Made by a program: the position numbers and the translations under genes. A stretch of 64,000 bases of DNA, from NCBI GenBank assembly GCA_015179045.1, contig WHUZ01000019.1:434001-498000 (forward strand). Reading direction: 5' to 3'. The number at the start of each line of letters is the position of its first letter. Position 1 is the first letter of the stretch. This DNA is from Kalaharituber pfeilii. Lineage: Eukaryota > Ascomycota > Pezizomycetes > Pezizales > Pezizaceae. Below, in pieces: positions 33,333 to 44,302 of this stretch. The notes under the pieces were generated by a model. That model ran no database searches. It was given only the letters and a program-made list of their open reading frames with translations, and had not been told where the DNA came from.

Positions 33333-34012
33333 TGGTTGGGGACATCTGTACGGGGAGTAGGGGCGACATTTGGTTCGATGACTAAGCACTCCATTTACAT
33401 GGGTACATGCACGTTCTGCCCGATAGTATGCAGCGAGTTTGAAAGTATTCTTCCCACCTCCACTGCTCCATCGTTCTCCCACAGCTCTACCGCTTCTACC
33501 ACTATACAACTCCCACTGCCCGCACTGCTGCTACTGCTCGCACTGCTGCTACTGCTCGCACTACTGTTGCTGCTTCTACCGCCCGATCACACTGTCACAC
33601 TCTACATATCCTAGCCTAGCTGTCAACTTGCATATATCTATTGCATCAGTCGCATACAACATAAAACCAAATAGTAAAGGGGTATTGCATAAGAGATGTA
33701 CTAGTACATGTTCTATTCTATTTTTAGTTAGCTTCTTTCCCTTTGTAGCTAGACTACTATATACTATACTATATTTGGTGATTACTAAAGGGCGACATTT
33801 ATGACCCCTCTCCATATAAAATTCCTGATCTTTAACTCTATGAAACACTATAACAAAAAATCAAATAAATAGATATCGCTTCGTAACTTTATTCTTCATT
33901 GTCTGATCTATCATATTAGGACACGAAACTAATTTTATCTAATTATTTTAGTTGCGCTTTCGAGCGTTGAAGTTGGGGTGCAATTTACTCTGCGTACAGA
34001 TGTCCCCAACCA
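33333..34012. mobile_element. 680-bp MITE with 20-bp TIRs and TA target duplication
   Basis: Perfect 20-bp inverted ends TGGTTGGGGACATCTGTACG at 33333-33352 and 33993-34012, flanked by TA at 33331-33332 and 34013-34014. Copy A has one TA at the unoccupied site (GAATTTATTTACAG near 18740). There is no transposase. The interior has CTGCTACTGCTCGCA-type simple repeats. Consistent with a non-autonomous Tc1/mariner/pogo-type element mobilised in trans. Confidence 0.9.
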
Positions 34013-34014
34013 TA

Positions 34015-34729
34015 TTTACAGTAATCTAGATACTATTACGCTGACTAATGCGTAGATACGTTTATGCAGAAATTAGCTCCCAGTCTCCAGCAAGTGGACT
34101 TGTTCTCGGCCCACCTTGTTGTTACCTCCATTACTAATACCACCACCGTTCCACTTCAGCCACGATGCACGTCACTTTGCAGAAGTAAAAAAAGAGAGCC
34201 TCTCGAACCCTAACCTTCACTTTTTGATATTATGATTGAAGACTTTTGTGCTGTCATCGTTTTGGTCGTCATCAACAGTTATCGTGAATTGATTTAATAG
34301 TGGGAAAGCACTTTCGTAGTTTTCCGGAAATATGTGATTTTAGCACGCTTTTAGATTTTCAAGACGGCTGCATATGTAATACCGTGGGGCATTCTAATGG
34401 TAACGTCTATTGGAGCGGATTACCGCTCCACAATGGAAATGCGCTCAGATGAGTTACAGCTACAGTAGCATATAACGTACTACAATACCCCGCGCTACCT
34501 GATCTTTCAGCAGCAAATCTTCAATAGTCTTTTGTGCTTCAAAGATATAAAGCAACCAAAATAAACCATTCACATTCTCCAACCCTGAAGAAAATCCAAA
34601 TTTTGCCCAACTTGCCCTCATTCATTATGCTGACAACCGTGTAGTACGCGTAACGTGGCCATCGATTTGGTTCGGGGTGACAATTATAGTATCGCCTGAC
34701 TTCATGCCGTCAGGGTGAACCTATGGAGG
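34015..34729. other. Right end of duplication copy B, no gene
   Basis: Matches 18741-19434 of copy A with small indels. No coding signal. Confidence 0.6.
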
Positions 34730-36239
34730 CAGTACAGTTCGTTAACCCCTATCCCTATCAAGCCCCGCTATAAGATAGGATGGTACACATACCCGAAAAT
34801 TGCCATCGTCCAGGATACCCGTAATAGTTCCATTCGAGGTAACCTGCGAGGTACCAGTACCTACTCAATATTCCATATTGTTAATTGTCTCTCCGTCGAC
34901 AACGCGATTCTAATATATACCATACCTTTGGTGTACTGGATATAGTCATCAACTTTGTAAGGCATGACTTGATAAAATCGCTCCTATATTCGAGGTCCTT
35001 GGAGAAAGCGGGTGACTAATGGATAGATTTATGTATTGAGCTGATAATGAACAGTGGCGGATCGGAAACGGCTTGCTTCCAGACTCTTTATATAGACATT
35101 GGGGGGTAATAAGCTAGCTCCTTACAATGTAGATCTGGCAGTGGCCTTGAAACAAGCAGCAGACGAATTTCGGGTAACCTTTCCTATATACATAATGCAT
35201 AGACGTATATCACGTGAAGCAGCGTTTCTCATTTTCTTTCTACGGGGTTAAAGGAAGCCTATCGAGAAATCTGAGAGCGATCTCGATAGCTACTGCATTG
35301 AAGTTAGCTGTAACTCCAGGCTGATCCTTCCCCATAGCTGCATCATTGCCAAGAACGCTACAGCTAAGTGACTACTGGTGCAGGTGTTCGAACAAGGAAG
35401 TCGCAGGTTTTTGCGACCTAAGCTTCCTCAAAAACAGGTTCTTTGATTCATTGAACTGTTATTTGGCTTGTGACTGGTGTCCTATTGAGGACGGAAAGCC
35501 TGATGAGGTTGTCGATCAGGATGTGAGGCCAGGTGTGCATTCGCATTTGCATGAAATTGTACCCGGAGAATCAATGTAATGGAGATTAAAATCTACTTTG
35601 GCTATCCTAATGTCAATATTTCGGTTCTGACTTTCCCTGTAAGGTGGCTACTCAAGATATCCCAGCGAAAGGTGCCGAGTCTTGTGTATCGTCTGAACTA
35701 CAGTAGTATCAGGTTTACTAAAGAATTAGCTGTCCACGTAGGACCTCTATTCGCAGCACATATATTAGCGCTTGCGTAGACTATTCTATACGGCACACAA
35801 TCAACATTCATTCCTTCATTTAGCATTACAGCACACCTCAGCAGCAATCGCGGTATCGTAGTTCCCTCCGGTTCATCATGCATTGGTTGCTTGCAAACTA
35901 AATTGCTGGCGTTGTTACAGTGCAAGAAATCAGCCTTCATAAGCACCCACATCATTGTTGCGTCTCTCCTGCCCGCCTGGCTCTGCACGATCAAATCCTA
36001 AAATGGGTATTTCCCTGCACTCTTTGTGATATCATTATTCACAAACTGCCTCATGAATTATGGAAAAAAAACATTATTCCATACCATACGCATCCACAGG
36101 CGTCTGGTTTCCTATTGCTTGCAAGAGCAGGAGCGAGCTATACAGGGAGCTATGAATGCCTCTTATACAGTAGGTACGGTTTATGTAAATGGTACCTCAC
36201 TCAAATTTAACAGGAACACTAAAAAACCTGTTTCAACTT

Positions 36240-36300
36240 TACATACCGGACCGGTTCCGGCACATGACCGGGGGATCCAGCGCACTTCCGGACCATCCAG
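36240..36300. repeat. Short GC-rich dispersed motif, third copy
   Basis: Contains CCGGCACATGACCGGGG, then GATCCAGCGCACTTCCGGACC. It matches strings at about 8745-8795 (copy A) and 31995-32042 (copy B) of the duplication. This third site lies outside the duplicated segment, so the motif belongs to an older dispersed element. Confidence 0.6.
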
Positions 36301-36464
36301 AAAATTTCCATATTATACTATCTCAGTAGTCTAGAGAGTATATTTCTGGAACTGTATAGATCAGGGCCCTAGCACTCATACATAGTGTATTAAATAACAC
36401 ATACTACTACTTATTTGGGTATATATAGACAGAAGTCATGTTCCAGATCGTGGGTAGTTCTGTA

Positions 36465-36680
36465 CGACTACCGGGCTAGGGGTACGATATCGGCGGCGGT
36501 TCGGCGAGGCAGTTAGACGGTTACGGTTCGGAGGTTACGGTTGGACAGCCTATGGCGGCTACGATGGCTAGCGACTGGCGGCTCAGCGGACTACGGTAGC
36601 GGCGGTGGGCTATGGCAGTTGGACCGACTATGGCGGCGGACTACGGCGGTTCGGCGGACTACGGCGGCGGAGAGCAGCGA
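36465..36680. repeat. Degenerate GGCGG/CTACGG low-complexity block
   Basis: Imperfect copies of TATGGCGGCGGACTACGGCG. Similar in flavour to 19975-20060, which lies inside a probable LTR element. No coding evidence beyond low-complexity frames. Confidence 0.6.
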
Positions 36681-39600
36681 GGGAAGATAGAAACGAAATA
36701 TCTGGAACCGGATGGGTCTATTGCCAGACACGACAACGGACAAAGAGAAGAGGAACTATCTACAGGAGCGAACCCAGGCCCCTTTATCCATCCGATCCAC
36801 CTACATAGGAAGCAATAGCAATATCGAGAGCAAGACAGATGGGAAGGCAGGACTAAGTTGAGACAGGAAGGCATAGACGGAATGCGGAAGGTGTCTTAAA
36901 TCAACATAGGGAAATACGGTGCCCATATAGGTGAAGTATCGGTGAGATGTCGAGTGGCTAATAATCTGGCCTTTCCACGGCTGCAATGGCATGGTGCTTA
37001 CCGTAGCGGGTCTCACCCGAGGCCTCGGAATATCGGTTCGGCTTGGCTTGTCGGCTTGTGGAAAGGTGGCTATGCAAGCAGACAGTTCCTTGCATTGGAC
37101 GTGACCACAGACATCTCTTCTTATCATGATCTATACCCAGGTGCTGTTCAGAATATATGCTCCTATGCAACACATATATCTAGAGCTTTCTAGATTTTAG
37201 GGTTATACGCAGACTGAATACCAACATTCGCCTTCATAAGCGAAAATGTACCTGTATATCTCAACTGCTTATGTCGGCAACTACCCCCATAGAGTATCAC
37301 CCACAAGTATGCAATAGGCTAAATGAGGTCCGGAAGTCAATTTACTATGCTTTTCCAAGGTGCATGCGCAGATTAAGCCCATTTTGCACTCAAAGAGGGT
37401 GTGTAATACTCTCTCAATTTTGCCCGCTGTGTTTGTCAGATCCCGGTGAGATACGTTAGGAGAGTCCGCCGCCTCTGAATGCCAAAACGAGAAACCATGT
37501 TTGTTTCTATAAACGTAAAGGTTGACAATACGTATGCTTTAACCTACACTTCAGCAGTACGAAATAGAATGAAATATATTCTCCTGGTAAAGTTGTTGGA
37601 GCCAGCGGGAAATCCTGAGAACAAACAAATGCTTACATTAAAGGGAATTTTGAAGACATCCAAGATGGGGGATATTGAAGGAGGAATTGTTTGGCAAGGG
37701 AGACGAAGTCAGGCTGTGAAATCTGAAACTCGGTTCCGGTATTTTTTTTATCAAGTTCATTTCCGTGGGCCAGTAAAATTCGATAACTTCTGCAGTCAAG
37801 ATAAGGCTTAAGGTATATCCAACTTCTGCATCTGCATCCGCTCATTGTTGGGGGTTTGAGCCAATAGCACCTCGCGACCATCAAATGACTCGTCTTAAAT
37901 TCATCCTCCAACCCAACTGCCCCAGCACACCACACCAGCCTTGAAATTGCAGCATGGAGTGGTAGAAGGTCCGGATGAGGGGGAGAGAGTGCATATTTTT
38001 GTGGTCGGGCGTCTCGACCACTATATCCGCTGTCTGTAAATTTTTTTTCTCCCTAGATACTTGCAAATATGAAAGGGTTCTAGGTTAGAGTCATCGGCTT
38101 CCGCCATTAAGCTAATATGCACACATGCAAGACGTGGCTGGGATCTAACCCCGCACTGCAAACGGGCTGTCGTAGCGCACCACCCAGCAGAATCTAAAGC
38201 TGTAGGACATGGGTTCTACTTCAACTCCAGAAAGAGATGATAAGGGGTCGCTAACCGGTTCGTGGGCAAAATATCCTTGACTGAAGTAATTGTGAGTATG
38301 AAGTCTATAAGAAGAGGATAAAGTCTGTCAGGAGAATAGAATTATCGTTTGCAATGTGAAAATGTAAGGGAAAAATGATGAGGGGCAAGGAGGGGGTAGC
38401 GGTACGAAAGAAAAGCGGATTCTGGATGTGTAGGAGAGGGAATAGTAGAGGAAACAGAATTGAGAACCGGAAATGGGGCTGGGACTAGGGACTGGGAGCA
38501 TGCGGAATATATGCAAGAGTGAAGTGTGATTTCCAAATCGGGAAGTGACCTCTCCCGACTACCGGAAATTTATAACTTTGTCACCGTCTCGTTGTACCAC
38601 GATACCAAGCAACAAGGCTCCCTGCAGCATTCTTTGGAGTGGGCGTGTCATCCAACTCGAGTGGTTGTTCAATTTGTTCCAAGCTGTTCGTCATCTGCTC
38701 GACTTGTGAAGTGTGTATTTGATGCACCGCATTGATCCGATTCTGGGGACAGCTCCCCCGGGGACGGTTGATCTTGGGATGACAATTCCGGCGGAGATAA
38801 TTGCCCAGCTAACATAGCTCTAGAGAACATATTTTTTCCGGGTGTGGTTCATCTTTGGAGCTTAATTCCAGTGGTTTTCCCGATAGCGTGCTCTGTAGGA
38901 CACTGCTGTTTGATCGGTTCCATTATAGGTTTTCTTGTAGGACAACTCCTTGCTCGAGTTCAGTTGAAGGTGTGCTTCTCCGCGATGGAGGTGGGGATAG
39001 GGACACTTTTGATGGTCCGATCACTTCGCCCTCGATCTTCTTTTCACAACTCTTTCTTTCCTCCTCAGGGTGCCGAGGAGGTGACGGAGATTTGAAGGCA
39101 GTGTGGCAAGTGGTAATAAGGCTTGAGACTTTATATGGAGACCTAAAGGGCCCGGTGCCTCTGTAGAGACATCCACATCTTTCTGAAGTTCTTGATCTCT
39201 TCAGCAGAGAAAGGGTAGTTAGAACCATGTCTGGTTGCTTGTTATCCTAGTAGTGCAGGCTTTCCATTTTGTAGAGCCCTATCGAGTACATATGCCTACT
39301 GTTTTTCGGAACTCCTGTTGTTCCTCTGAACGATGTCCGATTGCCTTAACATGCTTATTGATCGAAGCAATGACGTATCTAAACTTGAAACTTGGAAGGA
39401 TTGCCCCTTGTGTGGTGGTTTTGCCCTCGGGGGCTCAGTTGGGGTTGTCCTTGAACGCCTTATGTGAGGACGACGCCTAGTGCAAGAGGACAGAGCCTGT
39501 CAGAAGCGCATATGAGTGGTGGTGATGATGTACTCTCCTCTGCTAAAATCTAATTCTAATCTTAAATACTCTCATCCACCAATGTCTCCCTTCCCCAAAT

Positions 39601-42600
39601 TGGAAGTCTCATTAATCTACTTCCCACAATCATGCATCTTGCATAACGCCTCTGCATCTCGCTCGTGCATCCTCATGTAATACCCTGCATATGCAGTCCC
39701 TAACAGTCACGATGATAATTCCAGGTAAGGCACATGGGGTTTTTCCATCCAGTTGATGCGTGTACTCCCAAGGAAAGTATGCAGCATGGAGACAACCATT
39801 TGCTGGCCAGTGAACATTTCTAGTAGCTTCAACAAATTCTGGTTTTTGGTCAAGAAGGCCTAGGAAGCATGGGAATGTGTGGGCTACTTCGATCTTGGCT
39901 TGTCGGGAGACAATGCACGGTGGGCTGCTGCGGGCATTTTGTCTGCATTGCATGGTAGCAGTTCTTCATAGCTGATTAAATGTGAAGGTAAGCAACGTAT
40001 TCAATTTTGAAGGTGATCATATATGCTAAATGAGTCCTGTGTGGGATCGAAGTTCAACTGGGTACAGGCACTGGCAAGGTCATGGATTGCAACACGGTGG
40101 GTATAGTTTTCAGCAGTTGGTTTTGAAGGGAGCGGAAGCTTAGCGAAGGGACATAGGGTGCAAACTTTGAAGGCGCAATCTCATATAGCAGCCCTGAAAG
40201 GGGTATGTAAGGCTGTTGCGGCCTTGAGAGTTAGAAACGAAATCAAGACACCCCCATATAGTAGAGACTCGATGTTACAGTATGGTGGATACGGCGGTGC
40301 GGCTGGGGGATCCACCTCCCATATCGGCAGGAGCTAGTGACAGGCAAGAATGAGAATGGTCGCTAGGAGGAACTGGCCAAGGAGTGGGAGAGGCTGGGGG
40401 TGAGGTCTAGCCCGATCCGGAACTGAGTTCTTGAAAGGGAAGCTCTCAACTTCTTTTTGAGGTTAGCCTCGTCAGAACAGCTTCGTTGTAGCAGCGGAAG
40501 GACAGAGGAGCCCTCGGTGCTGATTCTTTAAAACCCCGCGTCGCAGCAGCTTGAAGAGCCCCACCCGACAGGACCGAGCAAGAACTGAAAAATAGTCTCA
40601 ACAGTACAGAGTGTGATCTTGTGGACCTCGGAGAAAGGGAAGTTGGCTACCAAACTGTCCATCTGATTACGAGAATCATGCAACAGCTGGAAATACAGAT
40701 GTGTCGCACAAGCTGAACCAATGGTCGGGCGGGCGAGGAAGCCTAAACTAAACAAAGCCCACGTACATAAGGGGCATTCAGAATTGGGGTTTTCGATGCG
40801 AATACCTATTGGCAGGATTCGGATACATATTTGCATTAAATTTGAGCATACGGGCTAAAAATTAAATATGAAGACCTAATTGCGACCCAGATATTCTGCT
40901 GCCAACCCACACAAATTTTCTGGGTCATGTCTGGTCTTGGCAGGCGAATGTATGAGGTCCCGTGACTTCGCACACCCCATCTCATATATCTTTATCTTCT
41001 AAGTCCAAATCTGGTGAAAACGAAGACTCGCTGCTTCGCTACGTTCTGCCTAAGCACTATGGGAAGGGATTTCAGAACGCGAGTCATGGTTCCTCAAACA
41101 GGTCTTGAAGTGTCTCGATTATATATTCTCTGAGGTATGTCAGACAGTTTTCTGGAGCTCAGACATACCGGTAGTTTCCATTATCACTTACACAAACTCT
41201 CTAATTCTCCTGTGATAGACCATTCCGCACAGCGGGGTGGACTGCTAGTCTCATATGTTTCTGCTGCAGCGCTATAAAATAGAGTGGTTATCGGGTTGCA
41301 GTTAAGGCTTGTCTGTTCTTTGTACCCAGTCTAAAAGGCTTGTCCTGCACATAGCTTATCACTAGAGGTGCTCATAATCATACAAATTTTGGTGGTACGA
41401 GACTGCAATTTGGACTTAGGATTTTTTTACAACGTATGATATAGCGCTCGGCATGTGCGATTGGAATTGTCCCTCCTCCGAAGACTACTTTGTATATGCA
41501 ATTTCGAGACACGATTTTACACCGTCAGGTATTCGATTTTTCATATCTGCATCGATATATTTCGAGAAATCCCAATTCTAAATACCCTTTTTGCCACCTG
41601 CTGAACTTGAGAGTACTTTCTTACGCATGAAGCGGAAAAGTCAACTACTGCTCCAACGAACTATCTATATTGTGCCTGAATACAGGGTCGCTGTTTGGAT
41701 AGGCTTGTGACAAGCACTTTTCACAGGACGGGTATTTAGAAGCGACTGCGTAGCCACGACGTCGCCGCCAGCGACATATACATAGATCGAAAGCTCTCAG
41801 TGCATTGAGTATTTTAATAATATTTTACAATACTCTATTCTCCAACTTCCCCACAGGGGTGAAATTTTCGAATTCTGTACCTCACACACTTCCGTCGCTA
41901 ACTTCTTGGTAGCCTCGTCCCCCACTTCTTGGCATCCCCACATGGATTCAACACCAATAGATTCATGCGATAAGGAAGTCCAGCACCCAAGGACATTACT
42001 AGAATACATGTACCGAAACAAAACTTGCTAAAAGTACCTGTCTGTAGGTCCCATCTTTTGAGTCTATAGGACAAGATCTCGTGAAAGTCATTATATCCGA
42101 TTTTAGGAATTGGTTTAAAAGGGACCTCCCTTGACGCGGGCGGTGATCCCCCACTATTGGTCCCTGATAAGGGATGGTTTTCATACACAGTAACTTGAAT
42201 ACATATTATGACAAAGTATAATGTCTATTACAGAATTTCCTCACCAAAGTAAATTTAGACAATAGTCAATGAGACAGGTTTGGAAGCATCGCTCAGATGA
42301 CTTGTATCCTTTCACCAAGAGTATTTCGATTGCTTTGATGGGACTCTTCCTTATATTGTTAGTAGTAGTCTCGTAACCAGACCTGCAGTAACCTTAAACC
42401 ATAACTCCCTGTGTAGTTAGCGGACCGGTTTTTTTGGTCCCTTAAAGTAAATGATCTCACATAACTTATGAACCAATCAAATCTATGGTAGACAACTGTA
42501 CAACAGACCAAATGATAAGACCAAACTTCGAACCTAACAGACAGGTTCCAACAAGGAATAGCGCAATTACATTTTAAAGTATCAATATCCTACGGCTGAG

Positions 42601-44302
42601 CGAAGGCCACAAATAATAGTCTGGGCGCGAGTACACCAATATCTTGCAGGGATTTTGTTGCAGAAAATACCTACATCAACGACTCTATGGAAGGGGAGAA
42701 CTACTAACTGAATTAGAGGTACTGCCCCGTCTTTTATAACGATTGTCTTTCACCACATTCTCTGGGTACGAGAACAACCACATTCCTCCATTACCACCCA
42801 CCCGCAAACATCTTCTGCCCCCTCCGCGCCATCACAAAGAAGGACAAGAAGAAGATACCTACAACCCCCCAATCTGACAAAAAGGCAATGTTCGAACTCA
42901 AAAGCTTCGGGGAAGGCTATAAATAAAAAGACCACGCCCGCCACCTCACTCAAAAATAACATAAAGTCCCCTAGTGAGGATTTAACTTGCTACAGATGGG
43001 TTGCGCAATTGCGGTTCATAGAAGGATAGAGAAGGCAAATTGATAGATGGGGGGTATATTTGCAGCCGATGGTGGGTGAAGAAGTAGCAGAGGAAGGAAA
43101 GAGGGCCAGCTTGGTGGTAATCACTCTAAAAAGGGGAGTAGAATCAGATGGTCAAACACAGGCGAAAATAAGATTATCAGCAAGGTGGCTACACTCGGAA
43201 TTATACGAGTGGAATGGAGTGGGCAAAAGTGAAAAAGGAACGATCGAGAGGACAGGATAGAGGTGGATAAGGGAGGCATAGGAGGGGCAGCTTGATGGGA
43301 ATCGGTGGAGAAGGAGTCTATAGGGCCATATCTCTTCTTGATTAGTTGTTGTTCTGAGATATCTTGCCCCAGACACAGAGAAAGCTGGTACCATGGTCTC
43401 AGTTTCTATGAAGGAGATTCAATTTCGTTGTTCCCATACAGGGGACATTTCTGTAGGTAGTTGCGCGGGCACCTGCCTCCGAATCATTAAGACATCGGTT
43501 CAGGTATCCTGCCATAGGGAACGGCTTTAAGCGGTTAGCTCGCTGAAGTGGAATGTGGTTGCTAGTGGCAAAAGTAACAACAAGCGCGATGGAGGGTATA
43601 GAATTGGGTGTCCTGGTTCAATTCCGAGCTGGGGAGTGGCTTATTCTCATCTTTCTAATATGGACCGTAGTGCTCCGGTCCCCAGAATTAAATTCGAGCT
43701 GAGCCAAGGTAATCTGTTAATTTTTGCGTTCTACTCCCACCCCCCCATCCCCAATGATATGGGTATTCATTTGGCACAAGTAGACCATTGTGGTATTCGC
43801 ATATTCCAACGGATTATTGGTAGTTTATGATATCCTTTCTGGTCCGCCATATTCGGCCGGCCAATTTAGTCGTCCATCATGCATATGCTGTAGGATGTCA
43901 TATTGCCAACAATTTGCCCATGCATCAGTGAACGGAGGCTGGGAATTGTTAGCATCAACATATCCAAGGATTCGGATAACGAGTGACTATGGACGATTCT
44001 AATTGGCTGGAGTGTGCGGAGTGGCTGAGCTGGCTAATTAACGGATTGAGGCTCATCATCGCAACTGAGGAGACTGGTAGCACCAGCATCATATAGTACA
44101 CAATTCACTCTCACATCGCCGATAACATGTCCGTATCTTCAGGTGTTTAGTCTTTGTACAAGCTATAGCATTTAGGCCCCGAATCAACTCGCAGTATCTT
44201 GAATTTAGCATACGCACATACGCATCTCTTTCCAAAAGCTCAACAGAATTGCCGAGCATATAAACACTCTCGGGCCCCCACCCCCTGCCCCCACCTCTCT
44301 GA

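Larger units (their letters stand above)
24709..34729. repeat. Segmental duplication, copy B
   Basis: Same order and orientation as copy A (890-19434). It contains NLR-B, then the shared gene-poor DNA, interrupted by a TA-flanked transposon (30460-31545) and a MITE (33333-34012). It lacks the 8.7 kb element X. The breakpoints match copy A: ATACGGATGTGTTGATAT on the left and TATGGAGGCAGTAC on the right. Confidence 0.88.
34730..44302. other. About 9.6 kb without a supported gene
   Basis: Short open frames only (the longest about 110 codons, at 37479-37811), none with a motif I recognise. It contains a GGCGGACTACGG-rich degenerate repeat at 36465-36680, a third copy of a CCGGCACA...ACTTCCGGACC motif at 36240-36300, an LTR-end-like string near 42620 and a pol III B-box-like string at 43617. 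Probably decayed transposon and intergenic DNA. Confidence 0.5.

Noticed and set aside
37479..37811. 110-codon plus-strand open frame
   Set aside because: No motif, no homologue that I recognise, atypical composition and no supporting neighbour; too weak to call a gene.
38130..38235. tRNA-like string (GGGGTTAGATCCC on the minus strand)
   Set aside because: The T-loop has a change at an invariant position and no complete cloverleaf can be drawn on either strand; at best a decayed relic.
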